DNA from: Rhodospirillaceae bacterium
Lineage (GTDB): Bacteria; Pseudomonadota; Alphaproteobacteria; Dongiales; Dongiaceae
Length of the DNA: 8,816 nt
Direction: 5' to 3'
Assembly: GCA_016794075.1 (NCBI GenBank)
Contig: JAEUKU010000171.1
Span: 1-8,816, forward strand
The notes under the pieces are model-generated. The model saw only the letters and a program-made list of their open reading frames with translations, did not search any database and had not been told where the DNA came from. This document shows positions 1 through 5,369 of this stretch, piece by piece (the first letter of the stretch is position 1; the number at the start of each line of letters is the position of its first letter). The position numbers and the translations under genes were made by a program.

Positions 1-195
1 ATGCTGAAGGTCGAGGAGATGGGCGACCCGGTGGAGTTCTGCAAAAGGCTGGTGCAGGAGGCGGGAATCGGCCTCGCCCCGGGCACCGCCTTCGGCGCCG
101 GGGGCGAGCAGTATTTGCGCCTGTGCTACGCCCAGAGCAACGAGCGGCTGAATATCGCCATGGACCGCCTGCAGGGCTTCCTTGGCAAGTCTTAA
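1..195 (+). CDS. PLP-dependent aminotransferase, class I/II, C-terminal fragment (5' end outside window)
   Basis: This is the last 64 codons of an aminotransferase whose body lies upstream of the window; the ATG at base 1 is an internal methionine, not the start. The fragment shows the usual end of the aspartate-aminotransferase fold: a small-domain helix followed by GIGLAPGTAFG, then YLRLCYA, where Arg40 of the fragment matches the family arginine that holds the substrate alpha-carboxylate, and a final helix ending in RLQGFLG. Such enzymes move an amino group between an amino acid and a 2-oxo acid using pyridoxal phosphate in the cytoplasm. The substrate cannot be told from this piece. It ends with TAA, 86 bp before the ABC binding-protein gene on the same strand. 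The family call is firm; the exact subfamily is open. Confidence 0.85.
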   Translation: MLKVEEMGDPVEFCKRLVQEAGIGLAPGTAFGAGGEQYLRLCYAQSNERLNIAMDRLQGFLGKS

Positions 196-200
196 TCCCG

Positions 201-229
201 TTGATTCCACAGGCTTTTCAAGGTAATTC
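201..229 (+). promoter_or_regulatory. Candidate sigma70-type promoter upstream of the ABC binding-protein gene
   Basis: TTGATT (201-206) and TAATTC (224-229) are separated by 17 nt, in the gap between the aminotransferase stop and the binding-protein ATG at 282. A second -10-like string, TATAGT, lies at 239-244 and could serve instead. This is pattern matching only; no operator is evident. Confidence 0.3.
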
Positions 230-281
230 CCGCCGTGATATAGTGCCAGCGAGTTTCATTCCACTCTGACGGGGAATTTCC

Positions 282-1193
282 ATGAACAAGGGTATTCTTG
301 CCATCATCGCCATCGTCGTGCTGGCGGTCATCGGCTACTTCGTCTTCAAGCCGGCGCCACAGCCGGAAACGCCGGTTGCCGAAACCACCGCGCCCGCGCC
401 GGCTCCCGAACCCGCGCCGGCCGCGGAGGCCACGACGCAGCAGCCTGCCGCGACGCAGGAAGCCGCCGTCGCGCCGGGCAAGGTCCGCTTCGGCGTCGCC
501 GCGGAGCCCTATCCGCCGTTCTCGTCCAAGGATGCCACCGGCACCTGGGTCGGGTTCGAGATGGATCTGATGAAGGCCGTGTGCGAAAGCCAGAAGATGG
601 ATTGCGAGCTGGTCGAAGTGGCCTGGGACGGCATCATCCCGGCGCTGACCGAGAAGAAGATCGACGTGATCTGGTCCTCGATGTCGATCACCGACGAGCG
701 CAAGAAGGTCATCGACTTCACCAATATGTACTATGACTCGGCCAACACCATGATCGGCCGGGCCGACGATTCCACCAAGATCGACATGAACGCGCCCGAC
801 AGCATGAAGGGCAAGGTCATCGGCGTGCAGACCTCGACCATCCATGCCAACTTCATCGAGAAGTATTTCGGCGCGGTCGCCGAGGTGAAGCTCTACGACA
901 CGCTCGACAACGCGCTGGCCGACCTGGCCGCCGGCCGTCTCGACTACGTGTCGGAATCGGCAACCTCGCTGGCGCCTTTCCTTGAGGCCAACAAGGACTT
1001 CGCCACCAAGATCGCCTGGCCGCTGGATCCGATCTTCGGCGCCGGCGTCGGCGGCGGCGTGCGCAAGGAGGACACCGCGCTGAAGGAGCAGCTCAACGCC
1101 GGCATCGCCGACGTGGTGAAGAGCGGCAAGTATGACGAGATGCTGAAGGCCTATCCGGGCCTCGGCGACCAGATCCAGAAGCCGGCGATCTAA
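282..1193 (+). CDS. Polar amino-acid ABC transporter substrate-binding protein (SBP_bac_3 family), membrane-tethered form
   Basis: A 303-residue protein that should capture an amino acid in the periplasm and hand it to the permeases encoded next door. Residues 4-22 are a strongly hydrophobic helix after Met-Asn-Lys. No lipobox cysteine and no clear AxA signal-peptidase site follow, so it may stay as an uncleaved membrane anchor. Residues 24-66 are a Pro/Ala/Thr/Glu-rich linker. The family-3 solute-binding domain runs from about 67 to 298, with VRFGV at its start, YPPFS near 77-81, WDGIIPAL at 115-122, and SMSITDERKKVIDFT (133-147), where Arg140 fits the family ligand for the substrate alpha-carboxylate. 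Where HisJ-type proteins place an Asp for the alpha-amino group, this one has a Ser-Glu-Ser stretch (224-226), so specificity may differ; that alignment is by eye. The ATG is preceded by a weak GGGGAA. Histidine, arginine, lysine/ornithine and opine-type ligands are all possible. Confidence 0.88.
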   Translation: MNKGILAIIAIVVLAVIGYFVFKPAPQPETPVAETTAPAPAPEPAPAAEATTQQPAATQEAAVAPGKVRFGVAAEPYPPFSSKDATGTWVGFEMDLMKAVCESQKMDCELVEVAWDGIIPALTEKKIDVIWSSMSITDERKKVIDFTNMYYDSANTMIGRADDSTKIDMNAPDSMKGKVIGVQTSTIHANFIEKYFGAVAEVKLYDTLDNALADLAAGRLDYVSESATSLAPFLEANKDFATKIAWPLDPIFGAGVGGGVRKEDTALKEQLNAGIADVVKSGKYDEMLKAYPGLGDQIQKPAI

Positions 1194-1216
1194 GCGCTGT
1201 CATAGGATCAGCCAGT

Positions 1217-1250
1217 GAAGCCGCCCGGAGAAACCCCGGGCGGCTTCTTG
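1217..1250 (+). terminator. Strong hairpin after the binding-protein gene (intrinsic terminator or processing/attenuation element)
   Basis: GAAGCCGCCCGG (1217-1228) and CCGGGCGGCTTC (1236-1247) form a perfect 12-bp stem around a 7-nt loop, followed by TTGCATTT. It starts 24 nt after the binding-protein stop and precedes the permease genes by about 80 nt. The downstream T content is modest, so it may end only part of the transcripts or protect the upstream mRNA's 3' end. Either would give more binding protein than permease, a common need in ABC importers. Confidence 0.7.
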
Positions 1251-1328
1251 CATTTCGTGCTATAGCTTGCGCGCTGCACCGCGCGGAAAAACAAGAAACG
1301 TCGAGGCGAAGGATGCCGCAGGGGAGAG

Positions 1329-2054
1329 ATGAGTTCTGAGTCCTCACTGATCGGCCTGCTGGGCTGGGGAGCGGCCGGCTGGAGCGACGAGCTGCTGGCC
1401 GGCCTGGTCTTCACCGTGCAGATCTCGGTCTGCGGGTACATCGTCGGGTTCCTGCTCGGCCTGCTCGGCGCCGGTGCCAAGCTGAGCGGCAACAAGCTGC
1501 TTTACCGGATCGGCGATCTCTACACCACGCTGGTGCGCGCGATCCCGGAACTGCTGCTGATCATCCTCATCTATTACGCCGGCAGCAGCGCCATGAAGAC
1601 GGCGCTGCTCGGCATCGGTTTGGTCGGCGCGGACTTTCAGGTCAGCGCCTTCGCCGCCGCGGTCGCCGCGCTCGGCCTCATCTATGGCGCCTATCTGACC
1701 GACGTCTTGCGCGGCGCGATCCAGGCGATCCCGAAGGGCCAGATCGAAGCGGCGCGTGCCTACGGCATGCACGGGCCGCTGCGCTTCCGCCGCATCGTCT
1801 TTCCGCAGATGATCCGCTTCGCCGTTCCCGGCATGGGCAACCAGTGGCTCAACATCACCAAGGACAGCGCGCTGGTGAGCGCGGTGGGTGCCTTCGAAAT
1901 GGCATTCGCGGCGAAATCCGCGGCATCCCAGACCAAGGAATACCTGTTCTTCTATTCGATCGCCGGCCTGCTGTTCCTGTGCCTGACCATCGTGTCGATG
2001 GTCGTGCTGACGCGAATCGAAAAGCGCGCCAATCGCGGCGTGCGGCGGGCTTAG
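1329..2054 (+). CDS. Amino-acid ABC transporter permease, HisQ/GlnP type
   Basis: A 241-residue inner-membrane permease of the HisM/HisQ/GlnP family and one half of the expected heterodimeric channel. About five hydrophobic segments can be seen (near 22-50, 63-85, 104-125, 179-196 and 206-230). The cytoplasmic EAA loop that docks on the ATPase is clear: EAARAYGM begins at residue 140 and the loop runs to FPQ near 158-160, with the conserved Gly146. LVRAIPELLLIILIYY (68-83) is typical of the family. The ATG at 1329 follows a purine-rich AGGGGAGAG, which supports this start. The gene lies 135 bp after the binding-protein gene, beyond a strong hairpin, and 10 bp before the second permease. Family assignment is firm; the transported amino acid is not known. 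Confidence 0.93.
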   Translation: MSSESSLIGLLGWGAAGWSDELLAGLVFTVQISVCGYIVGFLLGLLGAGAKLSGNKLLYRIGDLYTTLVRAIPELLLIILIYYAGSSAMKTALLGIGLVGADFQVSAFAAAVAALGLIYGAYLTDVLRGAIQAIPKGQIEAARAYGMHGPLRFRRIVFPQMIRFAVPGMGNQWLNITKDSALVSAVGAFEMAFAAKSAASQTKEYLFFYSIAGLLFLCLTIVSMVVLTRIEKRANRGVRRA

Positions 2055-2064
2055 AGGCACTCCG

Positions 2065-2871
2065 ATGACGGTCGATCAATGCACCGCGCTCAGTGACGTG
2101 CTGCTGCAGATGGAACAGGCGGCGCGGTTCAGCCCCTGTTACCTCGCCGTCCACGTCATGCCGCTGCTGATCGCGGCCATTCCCCTGTCCATCCTGCTGA
2201 CCGTCGTCTCTGGCGTGATCGGAAACCTGCTGGCTGTGCCGGTGGCGCTCGCCCGCGTCAATCCGAATCCCCTGCTCTGGATGCCGTCCTATGTCTTCAT
2301 CCTGCTGATGCGCGGCACGCCGCTGCTGGTGCAGCTCTACTTGATCTATTACGGGCTGGGCCAGGTCTTCGGCGACATCCGCATCGGCGGCGAGCCACTG
2401 ATGCGCGTCCTGCCCTTCCTGCGCGACGGCATCTGGTATGCGATCTTTGCCCTCTCCATCAACACGGCGGGCTACACCGGGGAAATCCTGCGCGGCGCCA
2501 TCCTGGCGGTGCCGCATGGCGAGATCGAGGCGGGGCGCGCCTTCGGCATGTCGCGCTGGCTGATCTTCCGCCGCGTCACCCTGCCGCGCGCCATCCGCAT
2601 CTGCCTGCCGGCGATGAGCACCGAAACGGTACTGCTGCTCAAGGCGACCTCGCTCGCCTCGCTGGTCACGGTCTACGAAGTGCTGGGGACCGGGCGCTAC
2701 ATCATGCAGCAGGATCTGCGCTACTACGAGCCGCTGGTCGGCGGCGCCATCATCTACGTGCTGCTGGTCTTCGTCCTGACGCGGATCCTGAACTGGTTCG
2801 AGCGCACCCTGAACAAGGATCGCGAGCAGCCGGTTGCCACGGCGGGCGGCATGAACCCGGCCAAGGCTTGA
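2065..2871 (+). CDS. Amino-acid ABC transporter permease, HisM type
   Basis: A 268-residue permease, the likely partner of the one directly upstream. It begins 10 bp after that gene's TAG, with GAGG overlapping the upstream stop as a plausible ribosome site, so the two are probably translationally linked. Hydrophobic segments lie near 33-63, 73-98, 122-138, 188-206 and 224-244. The EAA loop is EAGRAFGMSRWLIFRRVTLP (155-174), with Gly161 and the ending LP. LMRGTPLLVQLYLIYYG (81-97) matches the HisM/GlnP signature. It has a hydrophilic C-terminal tail of about 25 residues. The gene converges on phaR with 37 bp between the two stops. No ATPase gene follows, so the nucleotide-binding subunit must be encoded elsewhere, perhaps upstream of the window. 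Confidence 0.93.
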   Translation: MTVDQCTALSDVLLQMEQAARFSPCYLAVHVMPLLIAAIPLSILLTVVSGVIGNLLAVPVALARVNPNPLLWMPSYVFILLMRGTPLLVQLYLIYYGLGQVFGDIRIGGEPLMRVLPFLRDGIWYAIFALSINTAGYTGEILRGAILAVPHGEIEAGRAFGMSRWLIFRRVTLPRAIRICLPAMSTETVLLLKATSLASLVTVYEVLGTGRYIMQQDLRYYEPLVGGAIIYVLLVFVLTRILNWFERTLNKDREQPVATAGGMNPAKA

Positions 2872-2908
2872 CGGTCGAGCACCGGATCGCGGAAAAATCC
2901 CGCCGCGG

Positions 2909-3538
2909 CTATTCTGGCTTGTCGCTTTTCTTGCTCGACTGGGCGAGTGTCTCGAGCTGCTTCTGCAGTGCCTGCATCTGCGACTTGAGGTCGTCGAGCT
3001 CGTTGCTCTTGGCTTCCGGCCTGGCGGCCGCCGGCGCTTCAGGCGCCGCGCCCGGCTGGCCCCCCGGCTGACCGGCACGGAACGGCGACCACATGCGCAT
3101 GGCCTGCTCGAAGAAGGCGATGTTCTGCTTCGACATCTCCTGGAAGCGGTCGAAGGGGAACATGCCGCCGAAGCTCTCCTTCATGTATTGGCGCATCTGC
3201 TCCTGGTTCTTGCCGAAGGCTTCCATGCTCTGCTCGAGATAGCGCGGCACCAGGAATTGCAGGTTGTCGCCATAGAGGCTGATCAACTGGCGCAGGAAGT
3301 TGATGGGCAGCATGGTCTGCCCCTTGGCTTCCTCTTCGACGATGATCTGGGTCAGGACGGAGCGGGTGATGTCCTCGCCGGTCTTGGCGTCCTCGACGGT
3401 GAAGTCCTGGCCCTCGCGCACCATCTGCGCCAGGTAGTCCAGCGTCACATAGGAGCTGGTCGCGGTGTTGTAGAGCCGGCGGTTGGCGTATTTCTTAATC
3501 CGCACCGCCGGCTTGCCGTTGTCTTGCCCATTGGTCAT
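2909..3538 (-). CDS. phaR: PHB-responsive transcriptional repressor PhaR
   Basis: A 209-residue PhaR regulator. In this family the protein binds both DNA and nascent PHB, and release from DNA by PHB induces phasin and other pha genes. The N-terminal PHB/PHA accumulation-regulator DNA-binding domain spans about residues 11-71, with IKKYANRRLYNT (14-25) and SSYVTLDYLAQMVREG (28-43), followed by the second family domain (about 76-120, with MLPINFLRQLISLYGD). Residues 155-178 are a Pro/Ala/Gly linker, and the C-terminus (179-200) has leucines suited to a coiled coil. The reading frame is open far upstream, but I start at the ATG ending at 3538: the homology begins just after it, and AAGGGA (3548-3553, minus strand) lies 9 nt before it. 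The gene diverges from the PHB cluster. It is not the class IV synthase subunit that is also called PhaR. Confidence 0.95.
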   Translation of the reverse strand: MTNGQDNGKPAVRIKKYANRRLYNTATSSYVTLDYLAQMVREGQDFTVEDAKTGEDITRSVLTQIIVEEEAKGQTMLPINFLRQLISLYGDNLQFLVPRYLEQSMEAFGKNQEQMRQYMKESFGGMFPFDRFQEMSKQNIAFFEQAMRMWSPFRAGQPGGQPGAAPEAPAAARPEAKSNELDDLKSQMQALQKQLETLAQSSKKSDKPE

Positions 3539-3559
3539 GCGGGGACGTCCCTTAAACCC

Positions 3560-3587
3560 TGTATGCATTGCAGCATAGCAGGTCCAA
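3560..3587 (-). promoter_or_regulatory. Candidate phaR promoter
   Basis: Read on the minus strand, TTGGAC (3582-3587) and CATACA (3560-3565) are 16 nt apart, and the phaR ATG lies 21 nt further on. One TGCATTGC element (3564-3571) covers the spacer and touches the -10 box, which would allow autoregulation. The match to consensus is only fair. Confidence 0.35.
3564..3572 (+). promoter_or_regulatory. Putative PhaR operator 1 (TGCATTGCA)
   Basis: TGC-ATT-GCA is the first of three TGCATTGC copies between phaR and the PHB cluster. TGC-rich or CTGC-N3-4-GCAG-type sites are the reported targets of PhaR in other alphaproteobacteria (from memory of the Paracoccus and Rhodobacter work). With its flanks this copy reads ATGCATTGCAG, one base off that pattern. 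It lies inside the candidate phaR promoter. Confidence 0.5.
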
Positions 3588-3598
3588 CCCCCTATTTG

Positions 3599-3619
3599 GC
3601 AATGCAATAGCTGCATTGC
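3599..3619. promoter_or_regulatory. Putative PhaR operator 2: perfect inverted repeat GCAATGCA-N5-TGCATTGC
   Basis: GCAATGCA (3599-3606) and TGCATTGC (3612-3619) are exact reverse complements separated by ATAGC. The right arm overlaps the -35 box of the candidate promoter for the plus-strand cluster. The symmetry, the location beside phaR and the TGC-rich core all suggest a repressor operator, with PhaR the obvious candidate. Confidence 0.6.
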
Positions 3620-3645
3620 GAAAGTAAGGAAGAGCCACGTATAGT
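3616..3645 (+). promoter_or_regulatory. Candidate promoter of the PHB cluster
   Basis: TTGCGA (3616-3621) and TATAGT (3640-3645) are separated by 18 nt, and the first gene's ATG is at 3668. This is the best sigma70-like pair in the window. Its -35 box overlaps the right arm of the inverted repeat at 3599-3619, so a bound regulator would block RNA polymerase. Confidence 0.55.
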
Positions 3646-3667
3646 TTGCGCGGAAAGCAGGATTTGC

Positions 3668-4192
3668 ATGGCCGCCGACCCATCCCAGCCCGGCCTCAAG
3701 CAGCCGGAATCGCAGCCGATTTTCGACGCCGAGCAGCAGGCGCGGCTGCAGGAGCTTTCCCGCAAACTGCTGGATCTCTGGCAGGATCACCTGTCGGCCC
3801 TGGCCCAGGACCCGACCCTGATGGCCCAGGCGCTGAAGCTGATGACCGCCGTGGCGCCTTTCCCATGGTTGCCCGGCAATCCGATGCAAGCGTTCGGCGC
3901 CGGCATCCCCATGCCGGGCGCCGCTGAGGGAGGTGCCGGTCTTGGCCAATCCGCGACCCCATTCCCGTTCGGATGGCCAGGTGCCGCGGCGCCTGGGCCC
4001 GCGGCCGCTGCCGCAGCATCTGGCCCTGGCGCTGGCGATGTGGGGCAACTCCGCGCTCGCCTGGCCGAGCTTGAAGGCCGCCTGGCAAGGCTCGAGCGCG
4101 GCGGCGGAGCGGAGCCCGGCGGAAAACCCGCCGAACCAGGGCCCGCTGCAGCGCGGCCTCGCAAGCCTAAGCGCGGACCTGCAGGCGGCTGA
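3668..4192 (+). CDS. Small PHB-cluster protein: amphipathic N-terminus, Pro/Ala/Gly linker, C-terminal coiled coil (phasin-like or synthase-subunit candidate)
   Basis: A 174-residue protein I cannot assign to a named family. Residues 20-62 form a probable amphipathic helical region rich in Leu and Gln, with ELSRKLLDLWQDHLSALAQDP. It recalls the helical N-terminal region of PHA synthases and the surface helices of granule proteins. Residues 63-125 are low-complexity Pro/Gly/Ala/Phe sequence. Residues 126-144 contain Leu128, 132, 135, 139 and 142, a perfect 4-3 leucine spacing for a short coiled coil, and the tail is basic (RPRKPKRG). The ATG is preceded by GCAGGA at 3657-3662. GC at third positions is about 82% up to residue 91 but only about 62% over the last third, where the PhaC-like gene overlaps in another frame. 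The N-terminal two thirds are probably real coding sequence; the natural C-terminus is less sure. A granule-associated phasin, a PhaM-like activator or a PhaE-like synthase subunit are possible roles. Confidence 0.6.
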   Translation: MAADPSQPGLKQPESQPIFDAEQQARLQELSRKLLDLWQDHLSALAQDPTLMAQALKLMTAVAPFPWLPGNPMQAFGAGIPMPGAAEGGAGLGQSATPFPFGWPGAAAPGPAAAAAASGPGAGDVGQLRARLAELEGRLARLERGGGAEPGGKPAEPGPAAARPRKPKRGPAGG

Positions 4193-5246
4193 CGAAGGCG
4201 CGCTGCTGGCGGCGCTGACCGCCGAAGGGCACAGAAGGCTGGAGGGCTTTCTCGACGGCGTCGCGACCTACCACCACCATCCCTATCGGCGCGCGATGCA
4301 GGAACGCCCGGTGCTCTGGCGCGAGGGCACGACGGTCTTGCGCGACTATCGTGCCACGATCGACGCCGCCGCGCCGCGCGTGCTGGTCATCCCGTCCTTG
4401 ATCAACCGCTACTACATCCTCGACCTGAGCCCCGACAGCTCCTTCCTCGCCGACCTGGCAGGGCGCGGCATGGCGCCCTTCGTCGTCGATTGGGACGCGC
4501 CGGGTCCGCAGGAGCAGGGCTTCGACCTCACCCACTACATCGCCGGCCGCCTGGAAGGTGCGCTGGACGCCGTGCGCCGTGAGCCCGGCGGGCCGATCCT
4601 CGTGCTCGGCTATTGCATGGGTGGGATGCTGGCGCTGGCCCTGGCACTGCGCCGTCAGAGCGATCTCGCCGGCCTCGTCTGCCTGGCGACGCCCTGGGAC
4701 TTCCATGCCGAAGCCGGCATTCAGGCCCAGCTGATCGGGGCGATGGGCCGGCAGCTCGACCCGCTGTTCCAGCTGCTGGGCGAGATGCCGGTCGATCTGC
4801 TGCAGAGCTTCTTCGCCGCCCTCGATCCGCTCTCCATCCTGGCCAAGTTCCGCCGCTTCGGAACCCTGCCGCCGGAGAGCGAATCCGCGGCGAAATTCGT
4901 GGCCCTCGAGGATTGGCTGAATGACGGGGTGGGGCTGGCCGCCCCGGTGGCGCGGGAATGCCTCGGCGACTGGTACGGCGCCAATACGCCCGGGCGCGGC
5001 CAGTGGCAGATCGACGGCAGGCCGATGACACCCGAGGCGCTCGACCTCCCGGCCCTGGCGATGGTGCCGGCCGGCGATCGGATCGTTCCACCGAGGAGCG
5101 CGCTGGGCCTGGCGCAACGCCTGCGCCGCGGCGAGACGCAAGCCCCGGCGGCCGGTCATATCGGCATGATGGTGGGTGGCGGCGCGCGGGCGAAGGTCTG
5201 GGATCCGCTCGAGGCTTGGATTCGGCGGCAAGTCGCCGCATCTTGA
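3942..5246 (+). CDS. PhaC-family alpha/beta hydrolase (probable poly-3-hydroxyalkanoate synthase or close relative)
   Basis: A 434-residue protein (TTG start) of the PHA synthase/alpha-beta hydrolase superfamily, expected to polymerise (R)-3-hydroxyacyl-CoA at the granule surface. PhaC-like landmarks are PSLINRYYILDLSPDSSF, VVDWDAPG, the nucleophile box GYCMGG (Cys225), LATPWDF, AGDRIVPP (Asp379) and GHIGMMVGGG (His406). The Cys-Asp-His spacing, 154 and 27 residues, is close to that of class III PhaC. The length lies between class III (about 355) and class I (about 590). Start choice: GGGAGG at 3928-3933 sits 8 nt before TTG 3942. GTG 3933 is also in frame but lies on top of that site. GTG 3981 is a third option, because third-position GC jumps to about 97% from 3978 on. 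All three overlap the preceding gene. A depolymerase or other PHA-related hydrolase cannot be excluded. Confidence 0.85.
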   Translation: MANPRPHSRSDGQVPRRLGPRPLPQHLALALAMWGNSALAWPSLKAAWQGSSAAAERSPAENPPNQGPLQRGLASLSADLQAADEGALLAALTAEGHRRLEGFLDGVATYHHHPYRRAMQERPVLWREGTTVLRDYRATIDAAAPRVLVIPSLINRYYILDLSPDSSFLADLAGRGMAPFVVDWDAPGPQEQGFDLTHYIAGRLEGALDAVRREPGGPILVLGYCMGGMLALALALRRQSDLAGLVCLATPWDFHAEAGIQAQLIGAMGRQLDPLFQLLGEMPVDLLQSFFAALDPLSILAKFRRFGTLPPESESAAKFVALEDWLNDGVGLAAPVARECLGDWYGANTPGRGQWQIDGRPMTPEALDLPALAMVPAGDRIVPPRSALGLAQRLRRGETQAPAAGHIGMMVGGGARAKVWDPLEAWIRRQVAAS

Positions 5247-5256
5247 GGAGCAGTGC

Positions 5257-5285
5257 TTGCGCGGCCGGGCTGCGGGCCGTAGTGT
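5257..5285 (+). promoter_or_regulatory. Candidate promoter upstream of phaA
   Basis: TTGCGC (5257-5262) and TAGTGT (5280-5285) have a 17-nt spacer in the 123-bp gap between the PhaC-like gene and phaA. Just downstream, TGCAGCGCA (5289-5297) has the TGC-N3-GCA form of the putative PhaR sites. phaA could therefore have its own PhaR-responsive start as well as read-through from 3640. Confidence 0.35.
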
Positions 5286-5298
5286 TTTTGCAGCGCAC

Positions 5299-5322
5299 AA
5301 ATTCCGCGTGGCCCCGGAATTT
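5299..5322 (+). repeat. Inverted repeat AAATTCCG-N8-CGGAATTT in the phaA leader
   Basis: A perfect 8-bp inverted repeat with an 8-nt loop, 47 bp before the phaA ATG. There is no T-run after it, so it does not look like a terminator. It may be an RNA stem in the phaA leader or a protein-binding site. Confidence 0.5.
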
Positions 5323-5369
5323 CAGAGAAGCCCAGGTGAGGCCGCGCCAACCAACGGGAGGAGTTTTCC

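Noticed and set aside
192..845. Minus-strand open frame across the binding-protein gene
   Set aside because: Its Gly/Arg/His-rich, low-complexity product has no motif, while the plus strand has an obvious solute-binding domain.
2888..2907. Hairpin CGCGG-N10-CCGCG between the convergent stops as a bidirectional terminator
   Set aside because: The stem is only 5 bp, the A/T run is in the loop rather than after the stem, and such pairs arise easily in GC-rich sequence.
1855..3078. Open frame of about 400 codons on the minus strand across the permeases
   Set aside because: It lies antisense to two clear permeases and overlaps the end of phaR in another frame; its composition (Arg, Gln, His, Asp) is that of a shadow frame.
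3539..4048. N-terminal extension of the phaR frame by 170 codons
   Set aside because: The extension would run antisense through the first PHB-cluster gene and its promoter region; PhaR homology starts at the ATG ending at 3538, which has a good ribosome site.
3668..5246. One ancestral gene split by a frameshift (small protein plus PhaC-like domain)
   Set aside because: Each frame has its own ribosome site, and the upstream frame continues for about 250 bp into the overlap with a regular coiled coil, so two genes fit better than a broken one. An assembly or sequencing error cannot be fully excluded.
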